A stretch of DNA of 64,000 nucleotides from Microvirga sp. (GCA_031181145.1 JAPSLB010000020.1:1-64000), one strand, 5' to 3'; numbered from the stretch's first letter, positions 1-8,993 are shown. Notes: a model not told the origin generated them from the letters alone. Numbers and translations: made by a program.

Positions 1-52
1 CAAGGGAACTTGCGTCCCACGCGGGGTGCTGCTACCTCAGCATCACACGAGA

Positions 53-127
53 GCCGGTGTAGCACAGCGGTAGTGCAGCGGTTTTGTAAACCGAAGGTCG
101 GGAGTTCGATCCTCTCCACCGGCACCA
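53..127 (+). tRNA. tRNA-Thr (anticodon TGT)
   Basis: A full cloverleaf is readable. The 7-bp acceptor stem GCCGGTG pairs with CACCGGC at 117-123. The anticodon loop TTTGTAA carries TGT, the T-arm contains GTTCGATCC, and the 3' CCA is encoded (125-127). It decodes ACA threonine codons. The outermost anticodon-stem pair (27-43) appears mismatched. It stands alone, not in a tRNA array. Confidence 0.97.
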
Positions 128-180
128 CTCACTTTCCCTTGATCGCCCCGAACGCAGTTTCGAGCACCCGGCTCGCACCG

Positions 181-360
181 TCACCGGACTCGCTCCTTGC
201 CCCAGTTCTCGTGAGCGGCCTGATCCGATGCCTCGCGTTCGACCCGGTTCAGCTTGTTGCGGCGGTTGACGAAGAGAAGCATAAAGATTCCGATCAGCAG
301 CGGTCCGCCGACGATCACGAGACCCCATACCCATCCGTCAGCAATATCGAACATTTTCAT
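181..360 (-). CDS. small single-pass membrane protein, hypothetical (59 aa)
   Basis: The function is not recognised. The protein starts MKMFDIADGW, has one long hydrophobic segment (about residues 11-31), and ends in a charged tail rich in R, K and E, consistent with a single membrane anchor and a cytoplasmic tail. The ATG at 360 follows a clear GAGGAGA ribosome site, so longer upstream reading was rejected. A GGAAC-N16-GGTT sequence on the same strand (406-430) resembles an EcfG general-stress promoter, so stress induction is plausible. It is divergent from the RNA methyltransferase gene at 495. Confidence 0.7.
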   Translation of the reverse strand: MKMFDIADGWVWGLVIVGGPLLIGIFMLLFVNRRNKLNRVEREASDQAAHENWGKERVR

Positions 361-405
361 TCTCCTCGGTAAGGCCGCGGAGTGGCCCATCCATGTCGAA
401 GGGCT

Positions 406-430
406 AACCGGGAGCGAAAGTCGTTGTTCC
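406..430 (-). promoter_or_regulatory. candidate EcfG-type stress promoter for the 59-aa membrane protein
   Basis: Reading the minus strand, GGAAC (430-426) is followed by 16 bases and GGTT (409-406). The alphaproteobacterial EcfG/sigma-T consensus is GGAAC-N16/17-CGTT, so one base differs. The -10 half lies about 46 bases before the ATG at 360, a sensible leader length. Confidence 0.5.
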
Positions 431-494
431 GCCCGCATCGCTGCCATAGGAGAATGCACGCCGCGCAAGCGGTGCCGGACGTGAGGGACACCCG

Positions 495-1322
495 ATGCCG
501 ATTGCCATTGCCGACCCGGACGATCCACGCATCGAGCCCTATCGCGCCGTGCGCGAGCGGGATCTGGCGGGACGGCAGCACCGATTCATTGCAGAGGGCG
601 AGGTGGTCCTGCGCGTGCTGCTGAAGCAGCGGCGCTTCGAGATCGAGTCCCTCCTGCTCGCCGAGAACCGTATGGAGAGCCTGGGCGACGCCCTTGGGAA
701 CCTGCCTCCGGATGTGCCCGTCTACATGGCAAGCCGCCGGGTCATGGACGCCGTCGTGGGGTTTCCGATCCATCGCGGGATACTGGCAGTCGCGCATCGT
801 GCGCCGCTGCCGCCCGTCAAGGATTTTCTGGCGGCGCTGCCGCCGAACGGGCTTGTCCTGGGCCTCGTCGGATTGACGAACCACGACAATGTCGGCGGAA
901 TCTTCCGCAACGCCGCCGCCTTCGGGGCGCAGGGCATACTGCTCGATTCGGAGAGCTGCGACCCCCTTTACCGGAAAGCGGTTCGCGTCTCCGTCGGAGG
1001 TGCGCTCGTGGTGCCCTTCACCCGCGCCGCTTCAGCCGATGCGATGGTGCAGGCTCTCCAGGCGGCGTCGTTCGACATCCTCGCACTTTCTCCCTCGGGA
1101 ACGGAGGTCCTTTCACAGGTAAGGCCCACGCGCCGCATGGCACTGCTGCTTGGCGCCGAAGGGCCCGGCCTGCCCCCCGATCTGCTCGCCCGGACCCGCA
1201 CCGCGTCCATCCCCATGAGCAGCGGATTCGACTCCCTGAACGTCGCCACCACGAGCGGCATCGCGCTGCATCACCTGACCTCCCGTCTCCGTGAGGAGCC
1301 GCCTCCGCTCGCCGAGTTGTGA
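495..1322 (+). CDS. TrmH/SpoU-family RNA 2'-O-ribose methyltransferase
   Basis: This SAM-dependent SPOUT methyltransferase probably 2'-O-methylates a tRNA or rRNA ribose in the cytoplasm. An N-terminal substrate-binding part (about 1-110) precedes the knotted SpoU domain. Three motifs are visible: LTNHDNVGGIFRNAAAFGA (motif 1, about 127-145, with the catalytic-type Asn and Arg), LLLGAEGPGLP (about 217-227) and IPMSSGFDSLNVATTSGIAL (about 239-258). The length of 275 aa is normal. The start ATG follows a GAGGG ribosome site. The exact RNA target cannot be told from sequence alone. Confidence 0.9.
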   Translation: MPIAIADPDDPRIEPYRAVRERDLAGRQHRFIAEGEVVLRVLLKQRRFEIESLLLAENRMESLGDALGNLPPDVPVYMASRRVMDAVVGFPIHRGILAVAHRAPLPPVKDFLAALPPNGLVLGLVGLTNHDNVGGIFRNAAAFGAQGILLDSESCDPLYRKAVRVSVGGALVVPFTRAASADAMVQALQAASFDILALSPSGTEVLSQVRPTRRMALLLGAEGPGLPPDLLARTRTASIPMSSGFDSLNVATTSGIALHHLTSRLREEPPPLAEL

Positions 1323-1389
1323 AGGGTCGTTCTCTTGCCCGGAAGCTGGGCCGTTCTAGGCTCATGTCATCGATGTCGGGAGAACACGC

Positions 1390-2388
1390 ATGACCATCAC
1401 ACGCCGTGGCATTCTAGCCTCTACCGTTCTTGCCACCGCTCCGATCGGAGGATCCGCCGCCTTGGCCCAGACAAATACGGAGACGCCCAGCACCCCGGCC
1501 TCCCCCACCACCACGGGGTCGCGCCAAGCCCCCGGCTTCTACCGCTACAAGGTCGGCGACATCGAGGTGACGGCCATCAACGACGGCTTCGCCCGCCGTC
1601 CCCTCGAGGGCTTCGTCAAGAATGCGGAGCTCAAGGACGTCCAGGCTGCCATGCAGGAGACCTTCCTGCCCGGCGACGCCCTGCCGATCACGTTCAACAC
1701 CCTTGTCCTGAACCAGGGCGACCGGCTGACCCTGATCGACACGGGCAACGGCGACATGGGCGCGCCTACCGCCGGCCGGTGGATGGAGAACTTCCGCGCC
1801 GCTGGCTTCGAGCCCGGTCAGGTGGACACGGTGGTGATCAGCCATTTTCACGGCGACCACATCAACGGCCTTCGCCTGAAGGACGGCACGGCGGTGTTCC
1901 CCAATGCCGAGGTGATGGTGCCGGAAGCCGAATGGGCCTTCTGGATGGACGATTCGCGCATGAATCAGGCTCCCGAGGGCATGAAGGGAGCCTTCCAGGG
2001 CGCGCGCCGGGTCTTCGGCCCGATCGCCGGCGACGTGAAGCGCTACGCGATGGACAAGGAGATCGTGCCCGGCCTCACGAGCATCGCCGCTCACGGCCAT
2101 ACGCCGGGCCACACGGCCTATATGCTCTCCTCAGGCTCCGACAAGCTGATGATCATGTCGGACGTCACGAACCATCCGGCCCTGTTCGTGCGTCATCCGG
2201 ATTGGTCCGCCATCTTCGACATGGATGCCGACCAGGCCCGCGCCACCCGCCGCCGCATGCTCGACATGGCGGCCTCGGAGCGGACGCAGGTCGCATTCTA
2301 TCACGCTCCCTTCCCGGCCACCGGCCATATCGCTAAGGAAGGAAACGGCTATCGCTTCGTGCCGGTGCAATGGAGCCCGGCGGTCTGA
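1390..2388 (+). CDS. exported MBL-fold metallo-hydrolase
   Basis: A metallo-beta-lactamase-fold hydrolase of 332 aa. The metal-binding HxHxDH motif is present as HFHGDH (H152, H154, D156, H157), with a further ligand His in GHTPGH (about 236-241) and an Asp in MSDVTNH (about 258). The N-terminus TRRGILA followed by a hydrophobic stretch and ALAQ looks like a Tat signal, so a periplasmic location is likely. Family members include quorum-quenching lactonases and other hydrolases, and the substrate is not identifiable here. The ATG is preceded by GGGAGAA. Confidence 0.88.
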   Translation: MTITRRGILASTVLATAPIGGSAALAQTNTETPSTPASPTTTGSRQAPGFYRYKVGDIEVTAINDGFARRPLEGFVKNAELKDVQAAMQETFLPGDALPITFNTLVLNQGDRLTLIDTGNGDMGAPTAGRWMENFRAAGFEPGQVDTVVISHFHGDHINGLRLKDGTAVFPNAEVMVPEAEWAFWMDDSRMNQAPEGMKGAFQGARRVFGPIAGDVKRYAMDKEIVPGLTSIAAHGHTPGHTAYMLSSGSDKLMIMSDVTNHPALFVRHPDWSAIFDMDADQARATRRRMLDMAASERTQVAFYHAPFPATGHIAKEGNGYRFVPVQWSPAV

Positions 2389-2406
2389 GAAGAGGTTCGG
2401 GCGGCC

Positions 2407-2730
2407 CTAGCCGCCCGCCGTCTCCCGGACCAGCCAATCCAGGGTGGCCGCGTCGGCCCCTTCCGGCTCGATGAAGAGAACGACCGGGGTCTCGTAGGGG
2501 TGTCGGTCCTTCAAGGCCTCCTGGACCCGCTCCTGCAGGCCCCTGCGGGTCTTGAGAATGCCGACCGCCTCCTCGCCGCGCTCGACGGCCCCCTTCCACG
2601 CATAGACCGAGCGCATTCCCGGCAGAACATTGATGCAGGCGATCAGCCCATCGCGAACCAGGCTTTCCCCGATTGCGAGCGCGGTGTCCACATCGGGAAA
2701 GGTCGTATAGACGAGAAGCGGGCGTTCCAT
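2407..2730 (-). CDS. cutA: divalent-cation tolerance protein CutA
   Basis: A small trimeric CutA1 protein (107 aa) linked to copper and divalent-ion tolerance, though its biochemical role is unsettled across the family. Conserved family sequence is visible: the YTTFPD start, the central [16 protein letters not shown] stretch, and a C-terminal [11 protein letters not shown] segment. Length is normal. It is divergent from nadK, with only about 50 bases between the two starts, so the two promoters must overlap or share that gap. Confidence 0.92.
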   Translation of the reverse strand: MERPLLVYTTFPDVDTALAIGESLVRDGLIACINVLPGMRSVYAWKGAVERGEEAVGILKTRRGLQERVQEALKDRHPYETPVVLFIEPEGADAATLDWLVRETAGG

Positions 2731-2780
2731 GTTATGCCTGTACCTCTTGGTCCTTTCAGGAGCAGCGAGGGTATCTGGGC

Positions 2781-3554
2781 ATGGCCCGTCGTTTCAACAA
2801 GATTGCATTCGTGGCCAGTGCTGCGCCCGACGCGCAGAGCGCGCTCGAAGCCCTGCTGAGACGCTATGAGCACGTCGCCCCGGAGGATGCGGACGTGATC
2901 GTGGCGCTCGGCGGCGACGGGCTGATGCTGCAGACGCTCCATGCCACCATGGGCGCCTCCAAGCCCATCTACGGCATGAACAAGGGCACGGTCGGCTTCC
3001 TGATGAACGAGTTCAGGGAGGACGACCTGTTCGAGCGCCTGGAGAGCGCGGAGCGCAGCGTCGTCCACCCTCTCCTCATGGTGGCCTGGGATATTCACGG
3101 GGTGGCGCACACGGCACGGGCCATCAACGAGGTCGCCATGTTCCGGCAGACCTACCAGGCGGCGAAACTCCGCGTGAGCATCGATGGCCGGGTGCGCATC
3201 ACCGAATTGATCGCCGACGGCATTCTCGTGGCCACGCCCGCCGGTTCGACGGCCTATAACCTGTCCGTCGGCGGTCCGATCCTGCCGCTGAACTCGCCGC
3301 TCCTCGCGCTGACGCCCATCTCCGCGTTCCGCCCTCGCCGCTGGCGCGGCGCGCTGCTGCCGGACTACGCCAAGATCGAGATCGAGGTTCTCGAAGCTGA
3401 GAACCGCCCGGTGAGCGCCGTGGCCGACCACACGGAGTTCCGCAACGTCTCCCGCGTGCACGCGTCCATGGACAGAAGCGTCGATCTCGTGATGCTCCAC
3501 GATCCCGGGCACAGCCTCGACGAGCGCATCCTGCGGGAGCAGTTTGGCTATTGA
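2781..3554 (+). CDS. nadK: NAD kinase
   Basis: Phosphorylates NAD to NADP in the cytoplasm using ATP. The family motif GGDG is present in [15 protein letters not shown], followed by NEVAMFRQ and the conserved [18 protein letters not shown] segment of the nucleotide-binding beta domain. At 257 aa it is the normal size for the short alphaproteobacterial form. The ATG at 2781 was chosen because the protein then begins [13 protein letters not shown], as expected. The upstream reading frame to 2673 has no family similarity and overlaps cutA. Confidence 0.95.
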   Translation: MARRFNKIAFVASAAPDAQSALEALLRRYEHVAPEDADVIVALGGDGLMLQTLHATMGASKPIYGMNKGTVGFLMNEFREDDLFERLESAERSVVHPLLMVAWDIHGVAHTARAINEVAMFRQTYQAAKLRVSIDGRVRITELIADGILVATPAGSTAYNLSVGGPILPLNSPLLALTPISAFRPRRWRGALLPDYAKIEIEVLEAENRPVSAVADHTEFRNVSRVHASMDRSVDLVMLHDPGHSLDERILREQFGY

Positions 3555-3605
3555 TTTCCAAGAGGCATGAGCGACATGCCCTTTCCGGTACAGGAGGACA
3601 ACGTG

Positions 3606-4085
3606 ATGAGCGATGAGAACCGGCACCCGCGCGGAGGCCTCTACTTCGAGGACTTCGTGGTGGGTACCGTCATCAAGCACCGCCTGACGAGGACGGTGAC
3701 GCAGATGGACAACATGCTGTTCTCCAACATGACGCTGAACCCTCAGCCGCTCCACATCGACGCGCATTTCTGCGCCACCGAGACGGAATGGGGCAAGCCG
3801 CTCATGAACTCCCTCTTCACCCTCGGACTGATGATCGGCATCTCCGTCAACGACACGACGGTGGGCACGACCATCGCCAATCTCGGCATGACGGACGTTA
3901 GGTTTCCCGCGCCGCTCTTCGAGGGCGACACCGTCAGCGCGACGACGGAAATCGCCGACAAGCGCGAGTCGAAATCTCGCCCGAATGCGGGTATCGTCGA
4001 GTTCATCCACCGCGCCTACAAGCAGGACGGCACGCTGGTCGCCGAGTGCCGCCGCCAGGCCTTCATGCGCAAGAGGAATGCCTGA
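3606..4085 (+). CDS. MaoC-like hotdog-fold (R)-hydratase/dehydratase
   Basis: A 159-aa MaoC-family hydratase acting on a CoA thioester. The hydratase signature is visible as NPQPLHID, where the Asn/His/Asp set forms the active site of this family. The ATG at 3606 lies 8 bases after a strong AGGAGG, so it is preferred to the in-frame ATG at 3567. The stop overlaps the start of the CitE-like gene (TGATG), so the two are translationally coupled. The pair resembles hydratase/lyase steps acting on mesaconyl-, itaconyl- or citramalyl-CoA type substrates. That role is an inference. Confidence 0.85.
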   Translation: MSDENRHPRGGLYFEDFVVGTVIKHRLTRTVTQMDNMLFSNMTLNPQPLHIDAHFCATETEWGKPLMNSLFTLGLMIGISVNDTTVGTTIANLGMTDVRFPAPLFEGDTVSATTEIADKRESKSRPNAGIVEFIHRAYKQDGTLVAECRRQAFMRKRNA

Positions 4086-4957
4086 TGCGCTCGCTCCTGT
4101 TCGTTCCCGGCGACAGCCGCAAGAAGCTCGACAAAGCCCTCGCCTCGGGCGCCGATACCCTCCTCATCGACCTGGAGGATTCGGTCGATCTGAACGCGAA
4201 AGAGGAGGCCCGGCACGTCGCGGCGGACTTCATTGCGGAACATCGCGCCTCACCTGACCGGCCGCGATTTTTCGTGCGCGTGAACGGGCTCACGACGGGT
4301 CTGATCGATACCGATCTCGACGGTGTGATGAAGGCCTCGCCTGACGGAATCGTTCTGCCCAAGAGCGTGGGCGGCGCGGATGTGGCCCATCTGGGCGCGA
4401 AGCTCGCCGTGCGCGAGGCCGAGTTCGGTCTCGACGACGGCGCGACCCGTATCCTCGCCATCGCCACGGAGAACGCGGCGGGCGTCTTCGCGCTCGGCAC
4501 TTTTTCCGGTGCGAGCCACCGTCTCATGGGCCTCACCTGGGGTGGCGAGGATCTCTCCGCCGATCTCGGCGCGGAGACCAACCGTGACGGGAGCGGCTTC
4601 TACACCGATCCCTATCGCCTCGCCCGCGCGCTCACCTTGCTGGGGGCCGCGGCAGCGGGCGTCGACGCCATCGATTCGGTGTTCACCAATTTCCGCGACA
4701 TGGAGGGCCTCGCAGCCGAATGCCGCGCTGCACGCCGCGATGGCTTCGTGGCGAAGATGGCGATCCATCCCGCCCAGGTGCCCGTCATCAACGAGGCCTT
4801 CACCCCATCACAGGAAGCCATCGAGCGCGCGCAAGCGGTCGTCGAGGCCTTCAGGGCCAATCCGGGCGCAGGCGTCGTCGGCGTCAACGGCGAGATGCTC
4901 GACCGCCCGCACCTTCTGCGCGCCGAGCGGCTGTTGCGGCGCGCGGGGCAGCTCTAG
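4085..4957 (+). CDS. HpcH/HpaI aldolase, CitE-type CoA-ester lyase
   Basis: A 290-aa TIM-barrel lyase of the CitE/malyl-CoA lyase family. It starts MRSLLFVPGDSRKK and carries the LIDLEDSV motif (metal and substrate site), a VRVNG segment and IHPAQV near the C-terminus, all typical of beta-methylmalyl, citramalyl or malyl-CoA lyases. It is coupled to the MaoC hydratase upstream (1-base overlap). Together they would hydrate and then cleave a branched acyl-CoA. The TAG stop (4955-4957) lies inside the left end of a palindromic repeat. Confidence 0.88.
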   Translation: MRSLLFVPGDSRKKLDKALASGADTLLIDLEDSVDLNAKEEARHVAADFIAEHRASPDRPRFFVRVNGLTTGLIDTDLDGVMKASPDGIVLPKSVGGADVAHLGAKLAVREAEFGLDDGATRILAIATENAAGVFALGTFSGASHRLMGLTWGGEDLSADLGAETNRDGSGFYTDPYRLARALTLLGAAAAGVDAIDSVFTNFRDMEGLAAECRAARRDGFVAKMAIHPAQVPVINEAFTPSQEAIERAQAVVEAFRANPGAGVVGVNGEMLDRPHLLRAERLLRRAGQL

Positions 4958-5029
4958 AGCATCGTCGGGCGCGGACCCGAAGGGCTGCGTCGGCGAAAAC
5001 CGGATCTACTTTCCCGCACGATGCGCTAG
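4954..5029. repeat. CTAG-bounded intergenic palindromic repeat, copy 1
   Basis: An imperfect palindrome running from CTAGAGCATCGT to ACGATGCGCTAG. Read on the minus strand, its first 40 or so bases closely match the left part of the element at 15880. The outer CTAG tetramers supply both the TAG stop of the CitE-like gene (4955-4957) and the TAG stop of the flavin reductase on the other strand (5028-5026). Repeats of this kind are common between genes in Rhizobiales genomes. Confidence 0.75.
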
Positions 5030-5631
5030 CCCGGCCGCGTCATCGAGAACTTCGTCTCCGGCGTCGCGACGAAATAGTCGCGGTATCCCGACCGCGCGAT
5101 GGGCCGCATGGCAGCGGTGTCGACCAGTCCGTCCACGATATAGCGGTCGTCGATATGGACCCCGACCACCTGGCCAATCACCAGGTAATAGGACGGCTCG
5201 CCGCCGCCGAGGGGCGCCAGCGGCACGGTCTGCAGCCACTTGCACTCGAGGGCAGCCGATGCCTCCGCCACGCGCGGAGGCTTCACGAGGCGCGAAGGCG
5301 CGGCATTCAGGCCTGCATGCTCCATCTCGTTCTCGCCCCGCGGCAGGACGGCCGAGGTGGCGTTCATCCGCTCGCGCAGGTCATAGGTGGCAAGGTTGCA
5401 GACGAACTCCTTCGTCTCCTCGACGAAGGTGAGCGCATCCTTCCTCCCCGCCGACGAGAACGCCACCATCGGCGGACGCTCGGAGACCGCATTGAAGAAG
5501 GAATAGGGCGAGAGGTTGATCTCCCCCTTCGCGCTCATGGCCGTGATCCAGCCGATCGGGCGTGGCGTCACGATGGCCTTGAACGGATCGTGCGGCAGGC
5601 CGTGGGCGTTGCTGGCGGTTTCGTAGAACAT
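5026..5631 (-). CDS. flavin reductase-like FMN-binding protein
   Basis: A 201-aa split-barrel flavoprotein of the flavin-reductase-like family. The conserved N-terminal TPRPIGWITAMS and SPYSFFNAVSERPPMVAFS segments form the FMN site. It probably reduces or binds flavin with NAD(P)H in the cytoplasm, and the partner is unknown. The ATG at 5631 gives MFYETASNAHG, the usual N-terminus, so the start at 5670 was not used. It may share a transcript with the nitroreductase gene 61 bases upstream. Its stop codon is provided by a palindromic repeat. Confidence 0.86.
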   Translation of the reverse strand: MFYETASNAHGLPHDPFKAIVTPRPIGWITAMSAKGEINLSPYSFFNAVSERPPMVAFSSAGRKDALTFVEETKEFVCNLATYDLRERMNATSAVLPRGENEMEHAGLNAAPSRLVKPPRVAEASAALECKWLQTVPLAPLGGGEPSYYLVIGQVVGVHIDDRYIVDGLVDTAAMRPIARSGYRDYFVATPETKFSMTRPG

Positions 5632-5692
5632 GAAGGCTTTTTCAGCGAGGTGGCTACCGGTCCGCCGCAAGACGATGCGGCGAACGAAATCC

Positions 5693-6256
5693 TTAGAATC
5701 GGGTCACGATATCGGCGAGGTTCGGGCGGTCGCGGTCGGTCGGCTTCTCCTTGGCAGTGCCGATATGGACGTAGCCCGCGATTCGTTCGTTCGGTGCCAG
5801 GCCCAGCGCATCGAGCACCCGACGGTCGAAGCAGGCCCAGCCCGACAGCCAGGAGGCGCCATAGCCGAGAGCTGTCGCCGCGTTCAAAAGGTTCATACAC
5901 ACCGCCCCGGCCGAGAGAACCTGCTCCCATTCGGGGATCTTCACATGCGGCACGGTGCGGGACACCACCGCCACCACGAGCGGGGCCTTGGAGAAGCGCT
6001 CCCGCTCCACGGCAACCTTCTCCGAATCCGCGTCCGGGTTGTCCGCCAGGAAGGCATCGACGAGAATCTCACCCATCCGCTGCCGCGCCTCGCCCTCGAT
6101 GAGGATGAAGCGCCAGGGAACCAGCTTGCCGTGATCCGGTACCCGGGCCGCGGCGGTGAGCATGGTCTCGATTTCCTCGGCGCTCGGCCTCGGCTCGCCC
6201 AGCCAGCGCGGCGGTACGGAACGGCGGCTCAGAAGGCGGGAAAGGCTCTCATTCAT
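5693..6256 (-). CDS. nitroreductase family protein (YdjA-like)
   Basis: An FMN-dependent oxidoreductase of 187 aa in the nitroreductase fold, closest in layout to the small YdjA type. The N-terminal LLSRRSVPPRWL carries the FMN-phosphate-binding Arg-Arg-Ser. AARVPDHGKLVPWRFILIEG and the later SWLSGWACFDRR segment are family-typical. It would reduce nitro compounds or quinones with NAD(P)H. The ATG at 6256 was chosen over 6307 because homologues start near the RRS motif. It lies directly upstream of the flavin reductase on the same strand. Confidence 0.87.
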   Translation of the reverse strand: MNESLSRLLSRRSVPPRWLGEPRPSAEEIETMLTAAARVPDHGKLVPWRFILIEGEARQRMGEILVDAFLADNPDADSEKVAVERERFSKAPLVVAVVSRTVPHVKIPEWEQVLSAGAVCMNLLNAATALGYGASWLSGWACFDRRVLDALGLAPNERIAGYVHIGTAKEKPTDRDRPNLADIVTRF

Positions 6257-6473
6257 GGGATCTTCATCCAACCTGAATAATGTGGAACAATCGTTGCGAA
6301 TGCCCATGGACGATAAGGGCAGAAGGGCATGAGGCCTGCCTTGGTCTCGCCGCCTTGCTGCTGTTCAGAACACGGGCGTTCCAAGGCGCGATCCGTTGCA
6401 CAGGAAACAAGCGGCAATGGATGTATAGGGGGAGCGCGGTGATACGCCAAGCCGGTTTCCATGCAGCGAGCCT

Positions 6474-8984
6474 ATGAGGCTCCCTGAGGATGGGGTCGTC
6501 GCCTGCGCGCAGCGCCGCTTGAGACGCATGCAGAGATTCTTGCCCGGATCCGACGATCCCATTCCGCCCCTGGCATGGTCCAGGCGCCAGACGCTTCTGG
6601 CCCTCGGCCTCGTCCTGGCCGTCTGGTCCCTGGCCGCCGCCGTCTGGCCGTTGACCGGCTCCGTAGTGCCATGGGATTCGAAGAACCAGTTCTATCCCAC
6701 CCTGCGCTATCTCGGGGCGGCGCTCTCCAGCGGCGAGCTGCCCCTCTGGAACCCCTACCATTTCGGCGGTCATCCTTCGGCCGCCGATCCGCAATCGCTG
6801 CTGTTCACGCCCACCATGCTCCTGTTCGGCTGGCTTGCGCCTCAGTCCTCCATGGAGCTGTTCGATCTGGTGGTTTTCTCCCATTTCCTTCCCGGCGCTC
6901 TGGCCTTCATCCCCCTCTTCCGGCGGCGCGGCTGGCATTGGTCGGGCGCGGCGGCGGCGGCCCTCGTGTTCATGCTCGGCGGTTCGGCCAGCGCCCGCCT
7001 GCAGCATACGGGCATTATCCTGAGCTACGGGTTCTTCCCCCTGGCCCTCTGGCTGCTCGAGGAAGCCTTGGACCGGCGCTCCTATCGCTACGGGGTTCTC
7101 TTCGCCGTCTCAGCCACCCTGATGGTGATCGGGCGCGATCAGGTGGCCTTTCTCTGCGCATTGACGCTGATCGGCGCGGCCGCGCATCGGATCTGGTCGT
7201 CCCCCCGGCGCTTCGCATACGTCCGTTCCCGCCTCGGTCTTCTCCTCACCATGGCCCTGATCGGGGGCATCCTGCTGGCGGTTCCAGTCATCTTGACGAT
7301 GCAGTTCCTTGCCACCTCGACGCGCCCCTCCTTCGGGTTCGGCGTCGCGGCCATGGGCTCCCTGCCTCCAGAGAGCTTGGCGACCGTCCTGTTCGGCAAC
7401 ATCTTCGGTTCGCTCCGCTGGACCTATGACTACTGGGGCCCGGACTGGCACAGCCTTTCCGAGGGCACCTGGACCGACCGGGCCACGAACTACCTGTTCA
7501 TCGGCACGATCCCGGCCCTCTTCCTCCTCTGGCACGGCATCGCCGGCGGCAGGATCTTCGCGCGCGAGTTCCGCTTCTTCCTGATCGTCGGGCTGCTGGC
7601 GCTCTTCTACGCGCTCGGCCGCTACACGCCGGGCTTCGAGGTGATCTTCGATCATCTGCCGGGCGTGAACCTCTACCGGCGTCCGGCGGATGCGACCTTC
7701 CTCATCAACATCGCGCTCGCCCTCTCGTCGGGTTATCTCGTGCATCGCTACGTCATGGAAGGAACGCCGATCTGGGGCGAGGCCGCCCTAGGTCGGCTCC
7801 GCATCGCGCTTCCGGCCCTGGCGGTCTCGCTCGTGTTCGCCGCCATCGGCAGCGGGATCGCCTTCGCCATCGAGGGCGGCCATGTTCTCTCCGCCCTCTC
7901 GGAAGCGGGCGGCAGCCTCGTCGCGGCAGCCCTCGTCATGGCGCTCGCGGTCAAGCTGGGCGGCAGCGCGTACCGGCGGGAGGCGCTTGCCGCCGCCCTC
8001 GTGGTTCTGACCGGCACGGAACTGATCGGCCGTCACGCGGCCTCGGCGCTGAACGCAGAGCCTGCGGAGCGTTACACCGTCTTCACGAAGCTCCCGCCGG
8101 AGCAGCTGCAGGGACTTCAGATCCTCAAGCGGGAGCTGGCGGAGCGCCATAGGCAGGGCGAGTATCCCCGCGTGGAGATCCTTGGGCTGGCGGGCTCCTG
8201 GCAGAATGCCTCCATGGTTCTCGAGATCGAGGACATCATCGGCTACAACCCTCTTCGCCTCGCCGATTACGAGCGCGCCATCGGGCCGGGCGAGAACGCC
8301 GAGGACCCGAACCTGCGCCAGTTCCCAGCCACGTTCCGGGGCTATGAATGCGAGCTCGCAGGCCTGCTCGGCCTCGACTATCTCGTCCTCGACCGGCCCG
8401 TCCAGAAGCTGCCCCGGCATTTCCCCCGCCTGGCGGACGCGGAGGTGGTCTACGGAACGGGCAAGATGTGGATCTACCGCCTCAACACGAGCGGGCGGCG
8501 TGCCTATGTGGCTCATCATGTGCAGGTCGTGGACTCGGAGGCCGCGGTGGGGGCGGACGAGTTGCCCGACTTCGATCGCGAGACGGAGGCGTTGATCGAC
8601 CAGGAGAGCATGCCCCTGCTCAAGGCCCATTACGCCCCTCTCCGCCCAGGCATGCGGAAGCCCGCAAGCCAAGTGAAGATCGTCAGCTACCGGCGGAACT
8701 CCGTGACCTTGGATGTCGAGAGCGCGGAACGCGGAGTTTTGGTTCTGCACGACATCTATTATCCGGGCTGGGAGGCGCGGATAGACGGCGAGCGCCGGCC
8801 GGTGCTCCGTGCAAACCTGCTGTTCCGCGGTGTGGAGGTGCCGGCAGGCAAGCACCGTGTAGAGTTCGAGTTCCGCCCCCTCTCCCTCGAGAATTTGGTT
8901 GCGGCGGCTTCCGATCTCGTGGAAACCGAGGACGCGCCGATCCAGACCGCCGTAGCCGCTCCTGTGCAGCAGCGGGATTTTTGA
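6474..8984 (+). CDS. large YfhO-like multi-pass membrane protein
   Basis: An 836-aa integral membrane protein with roughly a dozen hydrophobic segments in its first two thirds and a soluble C-terminal part (from about 530). The early VPWDSKNQFYPTLRYLGAAL and LPLWNPYHFGGHPSAADPQS segments are characteristic of the YfhO/DUF6044-like, GT-C-like membrane family. The C-terminal GWEARIDGERRPVLRANLLF is also typical. Such proteins are thought to act in cell-surface glycan assembly, but the donor and acceptor are unknown. The start could instead be the ATG at 6528, because no strong ribosome site decides. Confidence 0.8.
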   Translation: MRLPEDGVVACAQRRLRRMQRFLPGSDDPIPPLAWSRRQTLLALGLVLAVWSLAAAVWPLTGSVVPWDSKNQFYPTLRYLGAALSSGELPLWNPYHFGGHPSAADPQSLLFTPTMLLFGWLAPQSSMELFDLVVFSHFLPGALAFIPLFRRRGWHWSGAAAAALVFMLGGSASARLQHTGIILSYGFFPLALWLLEEALDRRSYRYGVLFAVSATLMVIGRDQVAFLCALTLIGAAAHRIWSSPRRFAYVRSRLGLLLTMALIGGILLAVPVILTMQFLATSTRPSFGFGVAAMGSLPPESLATVLFGNIFGSLRWTYDYWGPDWHSLSEGTWTDRATNYLFIGTIPALFLLWHGIAGGRIFAREFRFFLIVGLLALFYALGRYTPGFEVIFDHLPGVNLYRRPADATFLINIALALSSGYLVHRYVMEGTPIWGEAALGRLRIALPALAVSLVFAAIGSGIAFAIEGGHVLSALSEAGGSLVAAALVMALAVKLGGSAYRREALAAALVVLTGTELIGRHAASALNAEPAERYTVFTKLPPEQLQGLQILKRELAERHRQGEYPRVEILGLAGSWQNASMVLEIEDIIGYNPLRLADYERAIGPGENAEDPNLRQFPATFRGYECELAGLLGLDYLVLDRPVQKLPRHFPRLADAEVVYGTGKMWIYRLNTSGRRAYVAHHVQVVDSEAAVGADELPDFDRETEALIDQESMPLLKAHYAPLRPGMRKPASQVKIVSYRRNSVTLDVESAERGVLVLHDIYYPGWEARIDGERRPVLRANLLFRGVEVPAGKHRVEFEFRPLSLENLVAAASDLVETEDAPIQTAVAAPVQQRDF

Positions 8985-8993
8985 ACCCTTTTG

